From Dichetophora obliterata (lineage: Eukaryota > Arthropoda > Insecta > Diptera > Sciomyzidae): a stretch of DNA of 64,000 nucleotides. How positions within the stretch are numbered: position 1 is the first letter of the stretch; each line of letters begins with the position of its first letter. Shown here one piece after another: positions 21,452-32,723 of the stretch. The position numbers and the translations under genes are program-made. Under the pieces are notes generated by a model. That model searched no databases. It was not told the DNA's origin and saw only the letters and a list, made by a program, of their open reading frames with translations. The DNA is taken from contig OY986438.1 of assembly GCA_963920525.1 (NCBI GenBank), positions 73,738,136-73,802,135 on the forward strand, given 5' to 3'.

Positions 21452-22773
21452 AAGGATGTCCCAACAAGAGCGCAATTTTTAAATTTTAAATAAAACACAG
21501 ATATTTAAAAAAAAAATTGTGAAACTTTATTATATCGTAAAGTAGATAGAATGAGGTTATGTATGGAACAATATATCGTGCAGATGGCCGCCGCGGCTTT
21601 GCTGGTATACACGCGATCTTTTAATGAAATTTTCAATGACCGTTTTGCATAAATGCTGCGGTATTTCATTAATGCAGCGTCCAATTTCCTCTTTTAAGGC
21701 TTGAGTCGTCGTCGGCTTATTCGCGTAAGCCATCGACTTCAAAAAACCCCAAATAAAAAATCTAATGGTGTTAAATCGCACGATCTAGGCGGCCAATTCT
21801 GATCTCCAAAACGCGAAATAACACGACTGGGAAATGACTGATGCAGCAATTGAATTGTTTCTCTGGCTGTATGACATGTGGCGCCGTCTTGTTGGAACCA
21901 CATGCCCTCCACATTCATTTCTTCAATTCTAGGCAAGAAAAAACTGGTTATCATTTCACGATACCGAACACCATTGACTGTTTGCGCTTGACCTGCCTCA
22001 TTTTCATAAAAAAAAGGTCCAATGATTCCTCCAGCCCAAAAACCACACCACACAGTGACACGTTGAGGATGCATTTGCTTCTCGTGAATCACTCGAGGAT
22101 TTTCCTCACCCCAAATGCGACAATTCTGCCTATTGACGAAGCCATCAAGATGGAAATGGGCCTCGTCACTGAAGATGATTTTAGCGGCAAAATCAGCATT
22201 TTCATGTTGTCTCTCCAATACCCAATTAACGAACTCCTTTCGCTGTCCATGGTCAGCTGGCTTCAGTTCCTGAGTCAATTGAACTTTGTATGCATGAAGA
22301 TGCAAATCCTTCGTCAAAATTCGCTGCATAGTGGATTTGGAGACACCAATTTGCTGAGCTCGATGTCGAATTGAGGTGGATGGAGTTTGAGCGACATCAT
22401 CACGTACAGCTGCGACATTTTCGGTCGATCGACCTGGTCGATCGACCTGGTCGAAGGCGCGTTGTTGTCTTTACATCACTAACAGACCCAGTTTCGGCAA
22501 ATTTATCCATTAATCTCTTTACTGTTGACTCTTTTGGAGCATTATTGTGACCCCAAATTGATCGCAATTTGCGAACTGTAGCCGCAAAACTTTCACCATT
22601 TTGGTAAAACAATTTCACAATGAGAATGCGTTGTTCATTCGTGTAGCGCTTTACTTTATTTTTACTAACCTAGTACTTTTTACTAGCAAACAATAACAAT
22701 TGTTCAAATGTCAAACAATGACACTTCGAATGGCGCCAAATTAAAAAAATTGCGTTCTTGTTGGGACACCCTT
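21452..22773 (-). mobile_element. Mariner-type element, DD41D (rosa-like)
   Basis: 1322 bases with inverted termini AAGG(A/G)TGTCCCAAC and longer similarity (about 30 bases at each end), flanked by TA at 21450-21451 and 22774-22775. It carries one transposase pseudogene on the minus strand. The ends, the size and the TA duplication are all as expected for a full-length mariner. Confidence 0.9.
21557..22660 (-). pseudogene. Mariner DD41D transposase
   Basis: N-terminal helix-turn-helix region (22660-22450: RYTNEQRILIVKLFYQNGES, STVKRLMDKFAETGSV). The catalytic part is at 22329-21739: IIFSDEAHFHLDG with the first aspartate, FQQDGATCHTA with the second, NWPPRSCDLTPLD with the third. Counting gives 41 residues between the second aspartate and the last one, i.e. 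DD41D, the signature of rosa-like mariners described from Ceratitis. The C-terminus at 21781-21557 ends RGGHLHDILFHT. Two breaks are seen. A 13-base tandem duplication at 22423-22448 shifts the frame, and one T appears lost in a T run near 21760. Otherwise the protein is complete at roughly 350 residues. Confidence 0.9.
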
Positions 22774-22775
22774 TA

Positions 22776-24027
22776 CATTAAATATTTAACGATTTTAAAT
22801 AAAAAAAATATACCTATATATTAATATGCCATTATTTCTTAAGAAGTGATCGTTTAATCAAGACATGCTTAAAAGCATACTAAAGAAAATTACTATAGTA
22901 ATAAACCTTGAGACTAAACAAGTCTATAGTTTCTTCGAAACGCATTTAGTATTTACCAAATGTTGTTCAAGGTCGCAAACAATTCTGTCAGTTTTTTTTT
23001 AATCGCTCTACTTAAAGTCCAATAAAATCATTTCTTTATTTAAAATATCGTCGACACCCGAAGATCATAATGTTTTATTCTGCTAAAAATAAATTTACGT
23101 TTTTTTGTCATATCAACTTTGCATAAGAAATTTATTGCAAAAATAAAATAAAAATTTCAGTATGCAAAAAACTTTTTCAATAACGCTTTTTGTACTTAAA
23201 AAAAACAGAGTGCAATACATTTTCTCAATTGTCAGTAATAACTCTTGAAAAAAATCAATATTTTACGAAAAATTTTCAACATTTTTACATCAATCGTATT
23301 TTAAGGTGTCAACACAGAAAACCTATATATATTTCTGATAAATATTTTGGAATCCTGCTAGTTAGAATATTTTTAAACAATGCAAAGAAAAAAATTCACA
23401 AAAAGAGGTTTTGGTATTTATATTTGGTATCAGTTTTGGTATTTATTTCCAACTTTCAACCACTTTGCGCCGGCCTTTTGGTTTTGTTTTATTTTTGTTT
23501 ATGTCTAACAAACCAAAATCACAAGCGTTGTTGTTGTTTCCTTCTGCATAGTGTGCAACAATAAAATACCAAGAACGAGTTTTCGAGAAAAAACAAACAA
23601 AAAATGAGAGCTCATATGGCCTGCAGACAAGTTCTTACGAAAAGTGCATACGCAAAAAACTAATTAGCGCTAAGAGACGTTGGCAGGGAAGGAATGTATT
23701 TTGAGTGTACTCAGAGTAATTTGTAATAAACTTACTCAACGCACTCATTGAAAACGGCTCGAAGTGGTTCGGTTCACGCAACTCTCGAATATGAGAATGT
23801 ACATCTACCCGAAAAAATGTTAATGAGCCGAATGCCTATTAGTATTTTACACATTTTATTGAGTATGGATAGAGTTGAGAACAGCACTACACTCGGTAAT
23901 GATTTGTGTATTCGAATTTTTTCGGATACTCATTGCAGTTCTCTGGTACGAATACAAAAGTTATTGTGCTCACAAGCTTTTTTGTTGGCTCTTGTCCGAA
24001 TAATAAAAACCGAATTCTTTTTTTATG
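22776..24027. other. No gene recognised
   Basis: A+T-rich DNA between the mariner and BEL-2. Frames in it have no recognisable domain. Runs of A and T dominate. Possibly host intergenic sequence. Confidence 0.4.
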
Positions 24028-24032
24028 CTATT

Positions 24033-24317
24033 TGTTTACTCCGTACCCTGTATTTTTATTTTTAGTTTAGTTTAGTTTAATAACTGCTATACCTCTTGAG
24101 TCATAGTTGTTTGAGTGACTCCGAAAGATTCTTGTAGCATATGTCCGTCAGCTGGCCGACGAGACTTAAATATTATTGTTAATCTTGGATGCAACCTGGT
24201 AAGATCTGTCACGTTCGTATCGAATTTATTCAATTAGAATTATTGTAAAACTTTATCAATTACGCCTTTAATTGCAAGAGTTCTGGAAATCTTTTGGCGC
24301 AGCTCAAGAAATATTTA
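24033..24317 (+). repeat. BEL-2 5' LTR
   Basis: 285 bases from TGTTTACTCCGTACCC to GAAATATTTA, with a short TTTAG repeat near its start. The end is TA rather than the usual CA, but both copies agree. Fewer than ten substitutions separate it from the 3' copy. Confidence 0.9.
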
Positions 24318-24318
24318 T

Positions 24319-24334
24319 TGGTCCATACGAGCCG
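24319..24334 (+). promoter_or_regulatory. BEL-2 primer-binding site candidate
   Basis: TGGTCCATACGAGCCG starts two bases after the LTR. It is the same 16-mer as at 1836 in BEL-1, so the two families probably use the same tRNA primer. Confidence 0.7.
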
Positions 24335-25189
24335 GATATTAAATCAAAGGAGTGCCGAAGTTTTATTACCTTAAGGGCGACAAAGTAACAAAAAAACAAC
24401 ACTTCTACATCAACATTATTTAATTCAACTTCATCAAAATCAACATCAGCATATTACAAAACAGGTGCGTTCATTTTATTTTAATTCAGTGGTTCAGTTT
24501 AGTTTGCTTAAATTAAAAAACTTAGCTTCAAAATAAAAATTTGTCAAAGTTCGGGTGCATCTCATCTCTGCCATTTTCATTTTTTCGGGCTATTGCAACA
24601 ACGAATCGTGTCGTTTAAGAAAAAAAGAAAATAATATAAAACTCAATTTTTTGTACTTTCCAAGAAGCAAGCTGCGACTCAGTGAACAGTAGTACAAAGT
24701 GGTGGAGAATAAATTAAATTTAAAAATTGTTAATTTTCGGTCCCTTTCACAATCGAAAAAACAAATCTTTTAGTCGATTTCAAAGAAAATAAAATGGGAA
24801 AAATCATGAAATTGTGCGTATATAATTGATCGCAAAATAATTGTGCTATAATTAAATCAAAAGGAAGTGCAAAAAAAAACAAAAAGTTTGATTAATTCTC
24901 CATCATCTGGTCTACAGTGCGCTACATAAAGCAAAGCCACCCACAAATAAAACAAAAAAAAAACTCAACTTGCCATTGTCACAAAGTTGCGCACAAGTTT
25001 CTGGTAGCTTAATATTTCTTTGCTAATTTTTACCTAAGAAACAACAACAAGTTAAAATTAAAGAGAATAAATCCTACAAACGAAAAAAAACCAACCAAAG
25101 AAAACCCAAAACCAAACCAACAAGTGTGAAAAAATATTTAGCTATAGCGACTTCCAGTGGGAGAGCAAAAGTGGTAGGTCACACATACC
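24335..25189 (+). other. BEL-2 leader, left of the gypsy insertion
   Basis: Non-coding, A-rich, without recognisable domains. With 32011-32723 it makes a leader of about 1.6 kb before BEL-2 Gag. A long untranslated leader is known in some BEL elements. Nothing else was seen. Confidence 0.55.
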
Positions 25190-25500
25190 AGTTAACACAA
25201 GATTCTGTCGAAATCGCTTAGAAGACAAAATCTGTGCTACATTCAAAAGTACGTGACTTTTGATAAATTTGCCAGCTGCATGGTTTTTAACGTGGGAGGA
25301 TCCACTATATCAGCAATATCAACAGTAGTAACAACAACAGCAACAACAACAACTACATCAACTACATCATCATCTTCAATGTGCCCAGAATAGGTATAAC
25401 TTAGGGTAACTTTCAATTAATAAGTTAGTTTTTAAGTGCATGTTTAATAAAGAAGTGGCACATAGTGCCTAAAATAAAAATTCGTTTTTAAACTTTAACT
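25190..25500 (+). repeat. Gypsy 5' LTR
   Basis: 311 bases, nearly identical to the 3' LTR except that about 68 bases present at 31750-31820 in the 3' copy are missing here. The missing stretch lies in a CAA-rich repeat region. An AATAAAG-type signal lies at about 25446. Confidence 0.88.
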
Positions 25501-25511
25501 GGCGCCCAACG
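25500..25511 (+). promoter_or_regulatory. Gypsy primer-binding site
   Basis: TGGCGCCCAACG, where the T is the last base of the LTR. GGCGCCC matches the lysine-tRNA type of primer site used by many retroelements. Confidence 0.8.
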
Positions 25512-25972
25512 AAAACTGAAGTTCTTATAAAGAATAAACTTAAAACTGAAAGAAAAATTAATTAAAATACCATAAAATAGAAAAAACTGAAAGAAAATTA
25601 ATGTGCTTAAATACCATAAGGCAAATAAAAACAAACTGAAAGAAAATTAAATGTACTTTAAAAGAACTAAAGATAAACAATCAATTAAAATACAATAAGA
25701 CAAACAAACAACGAAGGAGAACTTTACGAGAGTTATACGATCGACATAGCAAAAGGAGAAGAACACAGCAAACAAAGTAAAAAAAGAAAATCAAGAGGTA
25801 AGGAAATAAACTGTTAATATGATTATGTTTATGTAAGTACTCAGTGATCTGTTTTTTTTTTGAGGTTACATATTGAATTAAATTATTTAAAGTTTTTTGT
25901 AAGAATAAACTATAAAAAAAAGAAATTATAAAAAAATTTTAAAATTATTATTTTTCATTTAAAAAAAAAAAA

Positions 25973-27139
25973 ATGTCCGACGAAAAACTAAGAATAATAA
26001 TTTCTGCTGCTGTTACCACAGCAACAGAAAGAACTAGGTTGGCATTTGAACGGACAATAGAACAACTGACGGAACGAATAAGGACTTTAGAAACACCAGC
26101 TAGGGTAGAACAATATAAGCCAGTTGAGATAAATCCGGCTGTGAAATGCGAAGAATCTCTAGATATCGTAAAGTCACTACCTGAATTCAATGGCGACAGG
26201 ACACGCTATGTTAGTTGGAGACAAGCTGCCTTTGCAGCTTATAAGCTTTTTGATAAATATGAAAATAGCTCGAGGCACTACCAAGCGGTAGCAATTATGC
26301 GAAATAAAATTGTAGGCCCGGCTGATCAGGTATTATCATCATTCAACACAATCCTTAATTTCAACGCAATTATTGCGCGTTTAGACTTTACATACGCGGA
26401 CAAAAGACCCATTTATTTAATTGAACAAGAGATGTCGACTCTCCGTCAAGGAAAGCTTTCAATTGTAGAATTTTATGATGAAGTGGAAAAAAAATTAACA
26501 CTTATTGTAAATAAAACTATAATGTCACACGAGGGTAATAATGATCTCATTATGTCATTATGCCAGAACTATAGGCAAGATGCTCTCAGGGTATTCATAT
26601 CAGGATTACGTAGGCCCATGAGCGACATAATGTTTTCGTCACAGCCTGTGGATATGCCCAGCGCTTTGGCGTTAGCGCAAGAATTGGAGGCTAACCATGC
26701 CCGATACTCATTCGCGAATTCTTTTAGCAATAGAAATGAAGTTAATCAGACAGGACATAATAATAGAAGATCCTTTGCGCCACAATATTCTCCTCACTAT
26801 AGGCAAGTTAACGGACACCCTCAGAATAATCCTACCCCCATGGATGTTGATCCTTCTACTTCAAATTTGAGACAGAGAACTAATTTCAATCCAAACTGGA
26901 GGATCGCACAGGACTCCTCCGAAACTCGTCAATCATATCAGAGGCCGTTGCCTAATAATAATCAAAGAGAGGCATTTAAAAGACAGCGTGACAGCGATAG
27001 GCAGACTCTCCCTAAAATTCAAAGAATAAACCATATAAATCAAAATACCGATGAAGAACATTTTAGTTATGACAAAGCCCAAAGCGAGTTTTTTGAAGAA
27101 ATTAATTTTTTAGGAGAAAATCGCTCCTGCCATATGTAA
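25973..27139 (+). CDS. gag: Gypsy Gag protein
   Basis: Intact frame of 388 residues. The N-terminus (1-60) is helical and charged. Residues 65-240 resemble the capsid of gypsy-group elements (LPEFNGDRTRYVSWRQAA, FISGLRRPMSD). The C-terminus (250-380) is rich in asparagine, glutamine and arginine and would bind RNA; no CCHC knuckle was found, as in errantivirus Gag proteins. It ends at a TAA and overlaps the pol frame, which runs in the -1 frame, as expected for Gag-Pol frameshifting. The start ATG at 25973 follows a long A run. This is the only unbroken gene of the element. Confidence 0.85.
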   Translation: MSDEKLRIIISAAVTTATERTRLAFERTIEQLTERIRTLETPARVEQYKPVEINPAVKCEESLDIVKSLPEFNGDRTRYVSWRQAAFAAYKLFDKYENSSRHYQAVAIMRNKIVGPADQVLSSFNTILNFNAIIARLDFTYADKRPIYLIEQEMSTLRQGKLSIVEFYDEVEKKLTLIVNKTIMSHEGNNDLIMSLCQNYRQDALRVFISGLRRPMSDIMFSSQPVDMPSALALAQELEANHARYSFANSFSNRNEVNQTGHNNRRSFAPQYSPHYRQVNGHPQNNPTPMDVDPSTSNLRQRTNFNPNWRIAQDSSETRQSYQRPLPNNNQREAFKRQRDSDRQTLPKIQRINHINQNTDEEHFSYDKAQSEFFEEINFLGENRSCHM

Positions 27140-30118
27140 GCCGAGAGCTGGCAGGGCGATCAATAAAGCTTTTAATTGATACAGGTGCGGGAAAAAATTT
27201 TATGAAACATAATACAAATCTAAAAGGATTAAAGGAAATCGATAGACCATTTAGAGTACAATCAATTCATGGCACCGCCGAGATATATGAAAAATGTTGT
27301 GTTAATATTTTCGGAAGAAATACACATTTTTATATCCTTTCTGAATTAAAAACATTTGATGGCATAATAGGGTTTGATTTTATGAAGGAAACGAAGCTAA
27401 ATTGGACTTAAAAACAGGAATATTGCATTACAAGGGTGGTCAAGAGAAGTTGCAATATTACAACTGTAAGGATGTTAATAACGTAGTATTACGTGAAAAT
27501 CCTACAGTTAAACCCAATGAGAGCGACATGATTTCACTAATCTTAGAAAAACACTCAAAGGTCTTTGCTTATCCAAATGAAGCATTGCCATTTAATACTA
27601 ACGTGGTTGCTACAATAAGAACTGTCAACAATGAGCCAGTGTATTCCAAATCGTATCCTTACCCAATTGCTGCTTCCAAATTTATAAATGAAGAAATTGC
27701 TAATTTATTGCGAGATGGCATTATTCGCCCTTCTAAATCACCATACAACAATCCTATATGGGTTGTGGATAAAAAAGGGGTTGATGAGAATGGGCAAAAG
27801 AAAATGCGAATGGTGATCGATTTTAGAAAGCTGAATAGCAAAACAATTTGTGACAAATATCCCATCCCCGATACTTCTGTCATTTTCACAAATATGGAAA
27901 AGTCAGCTTTATTTGCAACTTTAGATTTAAAATCTGGATTTCACCAGATTAAGTTAGCGGAAAAAGATAGGGAAAAGACAGCTTTTTCCATAAATAATGG
28001 GAAGTATGAATTTTGTAGACTTCCCTTTGGACTTAAGAATGCCCCTGGCATTTTTCAGAGAACAATTGATGATGTTCTCAGAGATGAAATCGGAAAATGC
28101 TGCCATGTTTACATCGATGATGTAATAATTTTTCCAAGTAATGAAGAACAACACTACAAGGACATAGAAAGAATTTTAACAAAGTTGTTTCAGGCAAATA
28201 TGAGAGTTTCAATGGAAAAGTCGAAATTTTGAAAGAAGAGGTTGAATTTTTGGGGTTTATTGTTTCAAAGGAAGGAATCAAAACATGTCCTGATAAGATC
28301 AATGATATAATAAATTATAGAACTCCTTGTACTCTTTGTGGTTTACGATCGTTCTTAGGACTATCAGGATGCTATAGAAGGTTTGTTAAAGACTACGCTT
28401 CTATAGTAAAACCTCTTACAAAATATTTGAGAGGAGAAAATGGCCACATAGGGGCTAATAAATCGAAAAATATTAAAATTAAATTAGATAGTGACGCAAT
28501 ACTGGCTTTTGAGAAAGTTAAAAGAATTTTATCCTCCGAAGAAGTTCTTCTTTTATACCCTGATTACAGTAAACCTTTTGATCTAACAACTGATGCATCA
28601 GCTCACGCTCTGGGTGCAGTATTATCGCAGGGAGGTAGACCAATAACAATGATTTCCAGAACATTGTCATCTGCTGAAGAAAATTATGCAACAAATGAAA
28701 GAGAACTTTTAGCAATTGTATGGGCACTTCAAAAGCTGCGAAATTATTTATACGGCGTGAGGCAGCTGAACATTTTCACAGACCATCAGCCCTTAACTTT
28801 TGCGGTTTCAGACAAAAATCCAAATACAAAAATAAAGCGTTGGCGAGCATTTGTTGAGGAGTTGTCGCCCCAATTTTTTTACAAGCCTGGAAAGGATAAT
28901 CTCGTTGCCGATGCGTTATCTTGACAACACATTAATGCAATAGAGCATTCAGAAAATTCAATATCCAATATGATGCATAGCGAAGAATCTCTATCGGAAG
29001 TAATTCCAATAGTAGCAAACCCTGTGAACTCATTTAGAAATCAGATTATTTTAGAAAAAGGTAAAAGTTCGACAAAAGTTATTGTAAATGATGTTGTAAA
29101 TGGTATATTGTGTGAGTTGCCGATTTTAGGGCAAATCCAAGATGAAGTCGTTAGGAAATTTCCATCTGTAAAATTTCGTTATACTACGAAACAAGTTAAT
29201 GATATTTTCAATGAAGATGATCAGAATGAAATACTTGCAATGGAACATAATAGAGCGCATCGTTCTGATCGAGAAAATATTAAGCAAGTTTTGAATGATT
29301 ATTATTTTCCAGATATGCGAAAAAAATTGAAAGAGATAGCTTTAAATTGTAAAATTTGTAAGGAAGCCAAATATCAGCGGCATCCGGTTAATCCAGAAAT
29401 AGGGGAAACTCCGATACCATCTCGTCCTGGTGAAATGATACATATTGATATATATTCCACCGATAAGCATCACTTTTTAACTTGCGTGGACAAATTCTCA
29501 AAATTTGCTATAGTTATTCCTATTGAAAGTAGAGCCATTGTTGACGTTAAACGAGCGTTATTGCAAATTCTTAATTGTTTCAATAAAACAGAAAATGTTA
29601 CATTCGATAATGAAAAATCATTAAATTCCCAAACAGTAAAGTTTCTTCTTAGAGACCATTTCGGTGCAAACATCTTCACAACTCCTCCTTTCCATAGTAC
29701 AACCAATGGACAGGTAGAGAGATTTCATAGTACCCTCACAGAAATTGCAAGATGTACTAAGCTTGATCAAGCAATAAGTGATACGAATGAGTTAATACTT
29801 CTTGCAACGGCAAAATACAATAGATCGATTCGTTCTGTTACCGGTTGGAAGCCAATCGAATTAATATTTTCTATGCCTACTGCCCTTAAAACAGAAATTA
29901 AATCCAAAATCATTAAAGCACAGGAATTTGAGCTAAAAAGAAATAATAAAAACAAAAGGACTAGAAATTTCAAACCAGGAGACAAAGTCTACGTTAAGAC
30001 CAATAAGAGAATAGGTAATAAGTTTACTAAAGTATTTATAGAAAAAACGGTTCAGAAGGATTAAGGCTCCACTGTTTTAATTGACAATAGGAAGGTTCAC
30101 AAGTGCAACCTTAGGTAA
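27140..30118 (+). pseudogene. pol: Gypsy Pol: protease, reverse transcriptase, RNase H, integrase
   Basis: Protease with LLIDTGAGKNF (about 27170-27205). Reverse transcriptase with RMVIDFRKLNS, TLDLKSGFHQI, LPFGLKNAPGIFQ and the catalytic YIDD (27806-28130). RNase H has LTTDASAHALGAVL and NERELLAIVWAL, then FTDHQPL (28582-28795). Integrase has an HHCC zinc finger (AMEHNRAH, CKICKEAK), then HIDIY, FDNEKS and GQVERFHS supplying the D, D and E residues (29235-29730), and a PGDKVYVKT C-terminal domain. Breaks: frameshifts near 27400 and 28225, a TGA at 28922-28924 and a TAA at 30062-30064, after which a short tail is readable to about 30118. Confidence 0.92.
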
Positions 30119-30175
30119 TAAGATTTATTTTAATTAATAATAATCTGTTGAGGTAGAACGTATTTTTTATTTTTT

Positions 30176-30194
30176 TTTATTTTTTATTTTTCAG
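30176..30194 (+). promoter_or_regulatory. Probable env splice acceptor
   Basis: A T-rich tract ending TTTTTCAG at 30187-30194, ten bases before the env ATG at 30205. Errantivirus env is made from a spliced mRNA, so an acceptor is expected here. The donor was not located. Confidence 0.55.
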
Positions 30195-30204
30195 ATTACT
30201 ATTC

Positions 30205-31663
30205 ATGTTAGTAAGTGCTCAGGGATCGAACAGTAAAATAACTGATTTTTCAAATTCAAACTTCATACCAATTACCGATGGAAAAGTAGCAATTTGGGAC
30301 AGTTATGACTACATTGTACATTGTACAAATTTAACAACTTATATTAATGTTTTAAGTGAGACCACAGACATACTCCACCTTTTTCCACAATCACATATGC
30401 GGAAACTCCTTCAATCGGACGTTGATCAGATTTTCCGACTACTTGATACCCTACAAATCCACCATAGGCATGCCCGTAGTATAAATATAATTGGCACTGC
30501 ACTCAAGTACATCGCCGGCACCCCTGATTTTGACGATTTCAATGAGGTTAAAATTAAGGAAAATCAACTTATTGAAGCCAATGAGCGACAGTATTCCATC
30601 AACACCCAAATACAGGAACAGGTAAATAAACTTACTGAGACAGTAAATAAAATTTTGAAAAACACCAAGAAAACTGAAATTGACACTGGACACTTATTTG
30701 AGTTACTGATGGCTAGGAACAGAGCAGTTATTACGGACTTGGACAATGTAATTTACTCTATAATATTAGGCAAAATAAATATAGTTAATCCTGTTATCTT
30801 AGACTCTAAAGAAATTTCGCAAATAATGATCACTGAGTACGTAAATGTTAGTATAAGTGATATAATAAGTAATTCTAAGCTTAAGATTTTACAAAATGAA
30901 CATGTAATTTATTTTATAATAAAATTTCCAAGAATTAAAAAATTATGTAGTTTAGTTAGGGTATTTCCGGTGGCACAAGGCAACAAAAAAAATTTTTTTG
31001 GAAACTGATACAGTTGCAGATTGTGGTGATTCAATAATTCCAGTAAAAAATTGTACAGCAGCACTAACAGCCAGTTTCTGCGAAATAATAACGGATACCG
31101 CATGCGTGCATCAGCTTTTCAACAATCATAAAGCATCATGTAAAACAATATTTAATCAACTTCCCCCACTTGTTGAAGTAGACAGTGGCCTTATCATTAT
31201 TAATGACCAAACTGTAGAAGTTTTGGAAGCGAACAATTCTTCAGTTACTGTATCTGGCACCTTTCTTATAACTTTTGAAAAAATGGTACGCATAAATAGC
31301 ACAGTTTTCTTAAATAACAAAACAACTGCAATGCTTCAACCTGGAGTCCCATCGACACAGTTTGTTAACTTTACGGAGCATTTGGAAATTTTAAGTTTGC
31401 CTTACTTACATAGAGTTCATCTTAATAATCGCAATCACTTAGAGAAGCTGCATGAGGTCATTCAAACGCGTTCAATTCAAGCAACAACGATACTAACTAT
31501 CATAGTGATAATTATTGTTATAATTTTTCTATACCGAAAATGGCAAACTCACAAGAAAAAAACCAATGAAGTTAAAAGGTTAGCACAATTTATTAAAGCG
31601 GCCGCGGACGGCCTGGACTTAGAAGGGGGGCAGTTAACACAAGATTCTGTCAAAATCGCGTAG
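30205..31663 (+). pseudogene. env: Gypsy envelope glycoprotein
   Basis: An F-type envelope gene. A hydrophobic leader precedes and includes the first residues. An arginine-rich RHAR motif at about 30466-30477 looks like a furin cleavage site and is followed by a glycine/alanine-rich segment in the place of the fusion peptide. A coiled-coil-like stretch follows. The second part has several cysteines, N-glycosylation sites and a membrane anchor at about 31485-31540 (isoleucine-rich), then a basic cytoplasmic tail. One frameshift in the A8/T7 run near 30985-31008 breaks the gene. The frame ends 32 bases inside the 3' LTR. Errantivirus Env proteins are related to baculovirus F proteins. Confidence 0.85.
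31621..31631 (+). promoter_or_regulatory. Gypsy polypurine tract
   Basis: AGAAGGGGGGC lies directly before the 3' LTR (31632) and primes plus-strand synthesis in this family. Confidence 0.75.
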
Positions 31664-32010
31664 AAGACAAAATCTGTGCTACATTCAAAAGTACGTGACT
31701 TTTGATAAATTTGCCAGCTGCATGGTTTTTAACGTGGGAGGATCCACTATGTAGAAAACCAGCAGCAACAACAACAATAACAATAGCCAAAATATGAAGC
31801 AAAAAGAGCACCAACGACAGCAACAATATCAACAGTAGTAACAACAACAGCAACAACAACAACTACATCAACTACATCATCATCTTCAATGTGCCCAGAA
31901 TAGGTATAACTTAGGGTAACTTTCAATTAATAAGTTAGTTTTTAAGTGAATGTTTAATAAAGAAGTGGCACATAGTGCCTAAAATAAAAATTCGTTTTTA
32001 AACTTTAACT
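31632..32010 (+). repeat. Gypsy 3' LTR
   Basis: 379 bases, AGTTAAC to TTTAACT. It keeps a 68-base CAA-rich segment missing from the 5' LTR. Otherwise only a few substitutions differ between the two LTRs, so the insertion is recent relative to most others here. Confidence 0.88.
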
Positions 32011-32723
32011 TACACACATATGTACTAAAGATCTCACCCCAGTAGGAACCAAGTGAATACTACGACCCCGTTGGTAAAAGACATTACCTATTAATGCAAA
32101 GGTAATCGCTTTAGCTTTGGTATTTGTATGAGGAAAAGTGTTGATCCGTGCGTGTTATTGATTTTAATTGAAGTATTTAATCAAAAATAATAAACCAAAA
32201 AATAATAAAGTGATATTTAAGAAAATTTTTATAAGTTTTTCTTCACAATTGCTGAAAGAAATTTGTTATCATAGAAAAATATTCACATAAATACTAATAA
32301 TATTTGAAGAAAAACTTATTTTGATTATTTGCCAATATTAAAGTAAAATAAATCATTTGCACTTTATCACATTTAGTACTTTTTTTTTATTTCTTTATTT
32401 TCCTTATTTTAATTTGTTTTTAAAAACTTATAAAATTTTTGCAGCTTGTATTTGTGTTGTTTTGTTCGCGTCTCTTATTCAAGAAGACATTAGTAACCCG
32501 GTGACCAAACTTGATATGCCGATTACTTGTAATAACTGCTAATCAGTTATTATAACTAAAAAATTTTTCTTTTCGATAAAAAAAATATATGTATTGAATT
32601 TTACGCCTCTTTCCAAGAGTAACAAGTTGCATATCAAATTGTTTACGTCAACGAGGTTTTCGATCTTACTAGTCGGTTTTTCCCAAAATTCTTTCGTCCG
32701 AGTTTAAACTTAGATCCGGAAAA
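32011..32723 (+). other. BEL-2 leader, right of the gypsy insertion
   Basis: Non-coding A+T-rich DNA continuing the BEL-2 leader up to the Gag start at 32724. A short frame at 32357-32542 has no recognisable domain. Confidence 0.55.

Larger units (their letters stand above)
25190..32010 (+). mobile_element. Gypsy/errantivirus-type endogenous retroviral element
   Basis: A 6.8-kb LTR element with gag, pol and env, inserted in the BEL-2 leader. The LTRs start AGTTAAC and end TTTAACT. The primer site TGGCGCCCAACG overlaps the 5' LTR end. The flanking 4-mers are tacc and taca, one mismatch in a TAC(A/C) target, consistent with the pyrimidine-purine targets of errantiviruses. Gag is intact. Pol has two frameshifts and two in-frame stops, and env has one frameshift, so this copy cannot encode its full proteins. 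It is younger than BEL-2. Confidence 0.9.

Noticed and set aside
31650..31862. Leucine-rich frame on the minus strand in the gypsy 3' LTR
   Set aside because: Produced by the CAA-rich repeat read in antisense.
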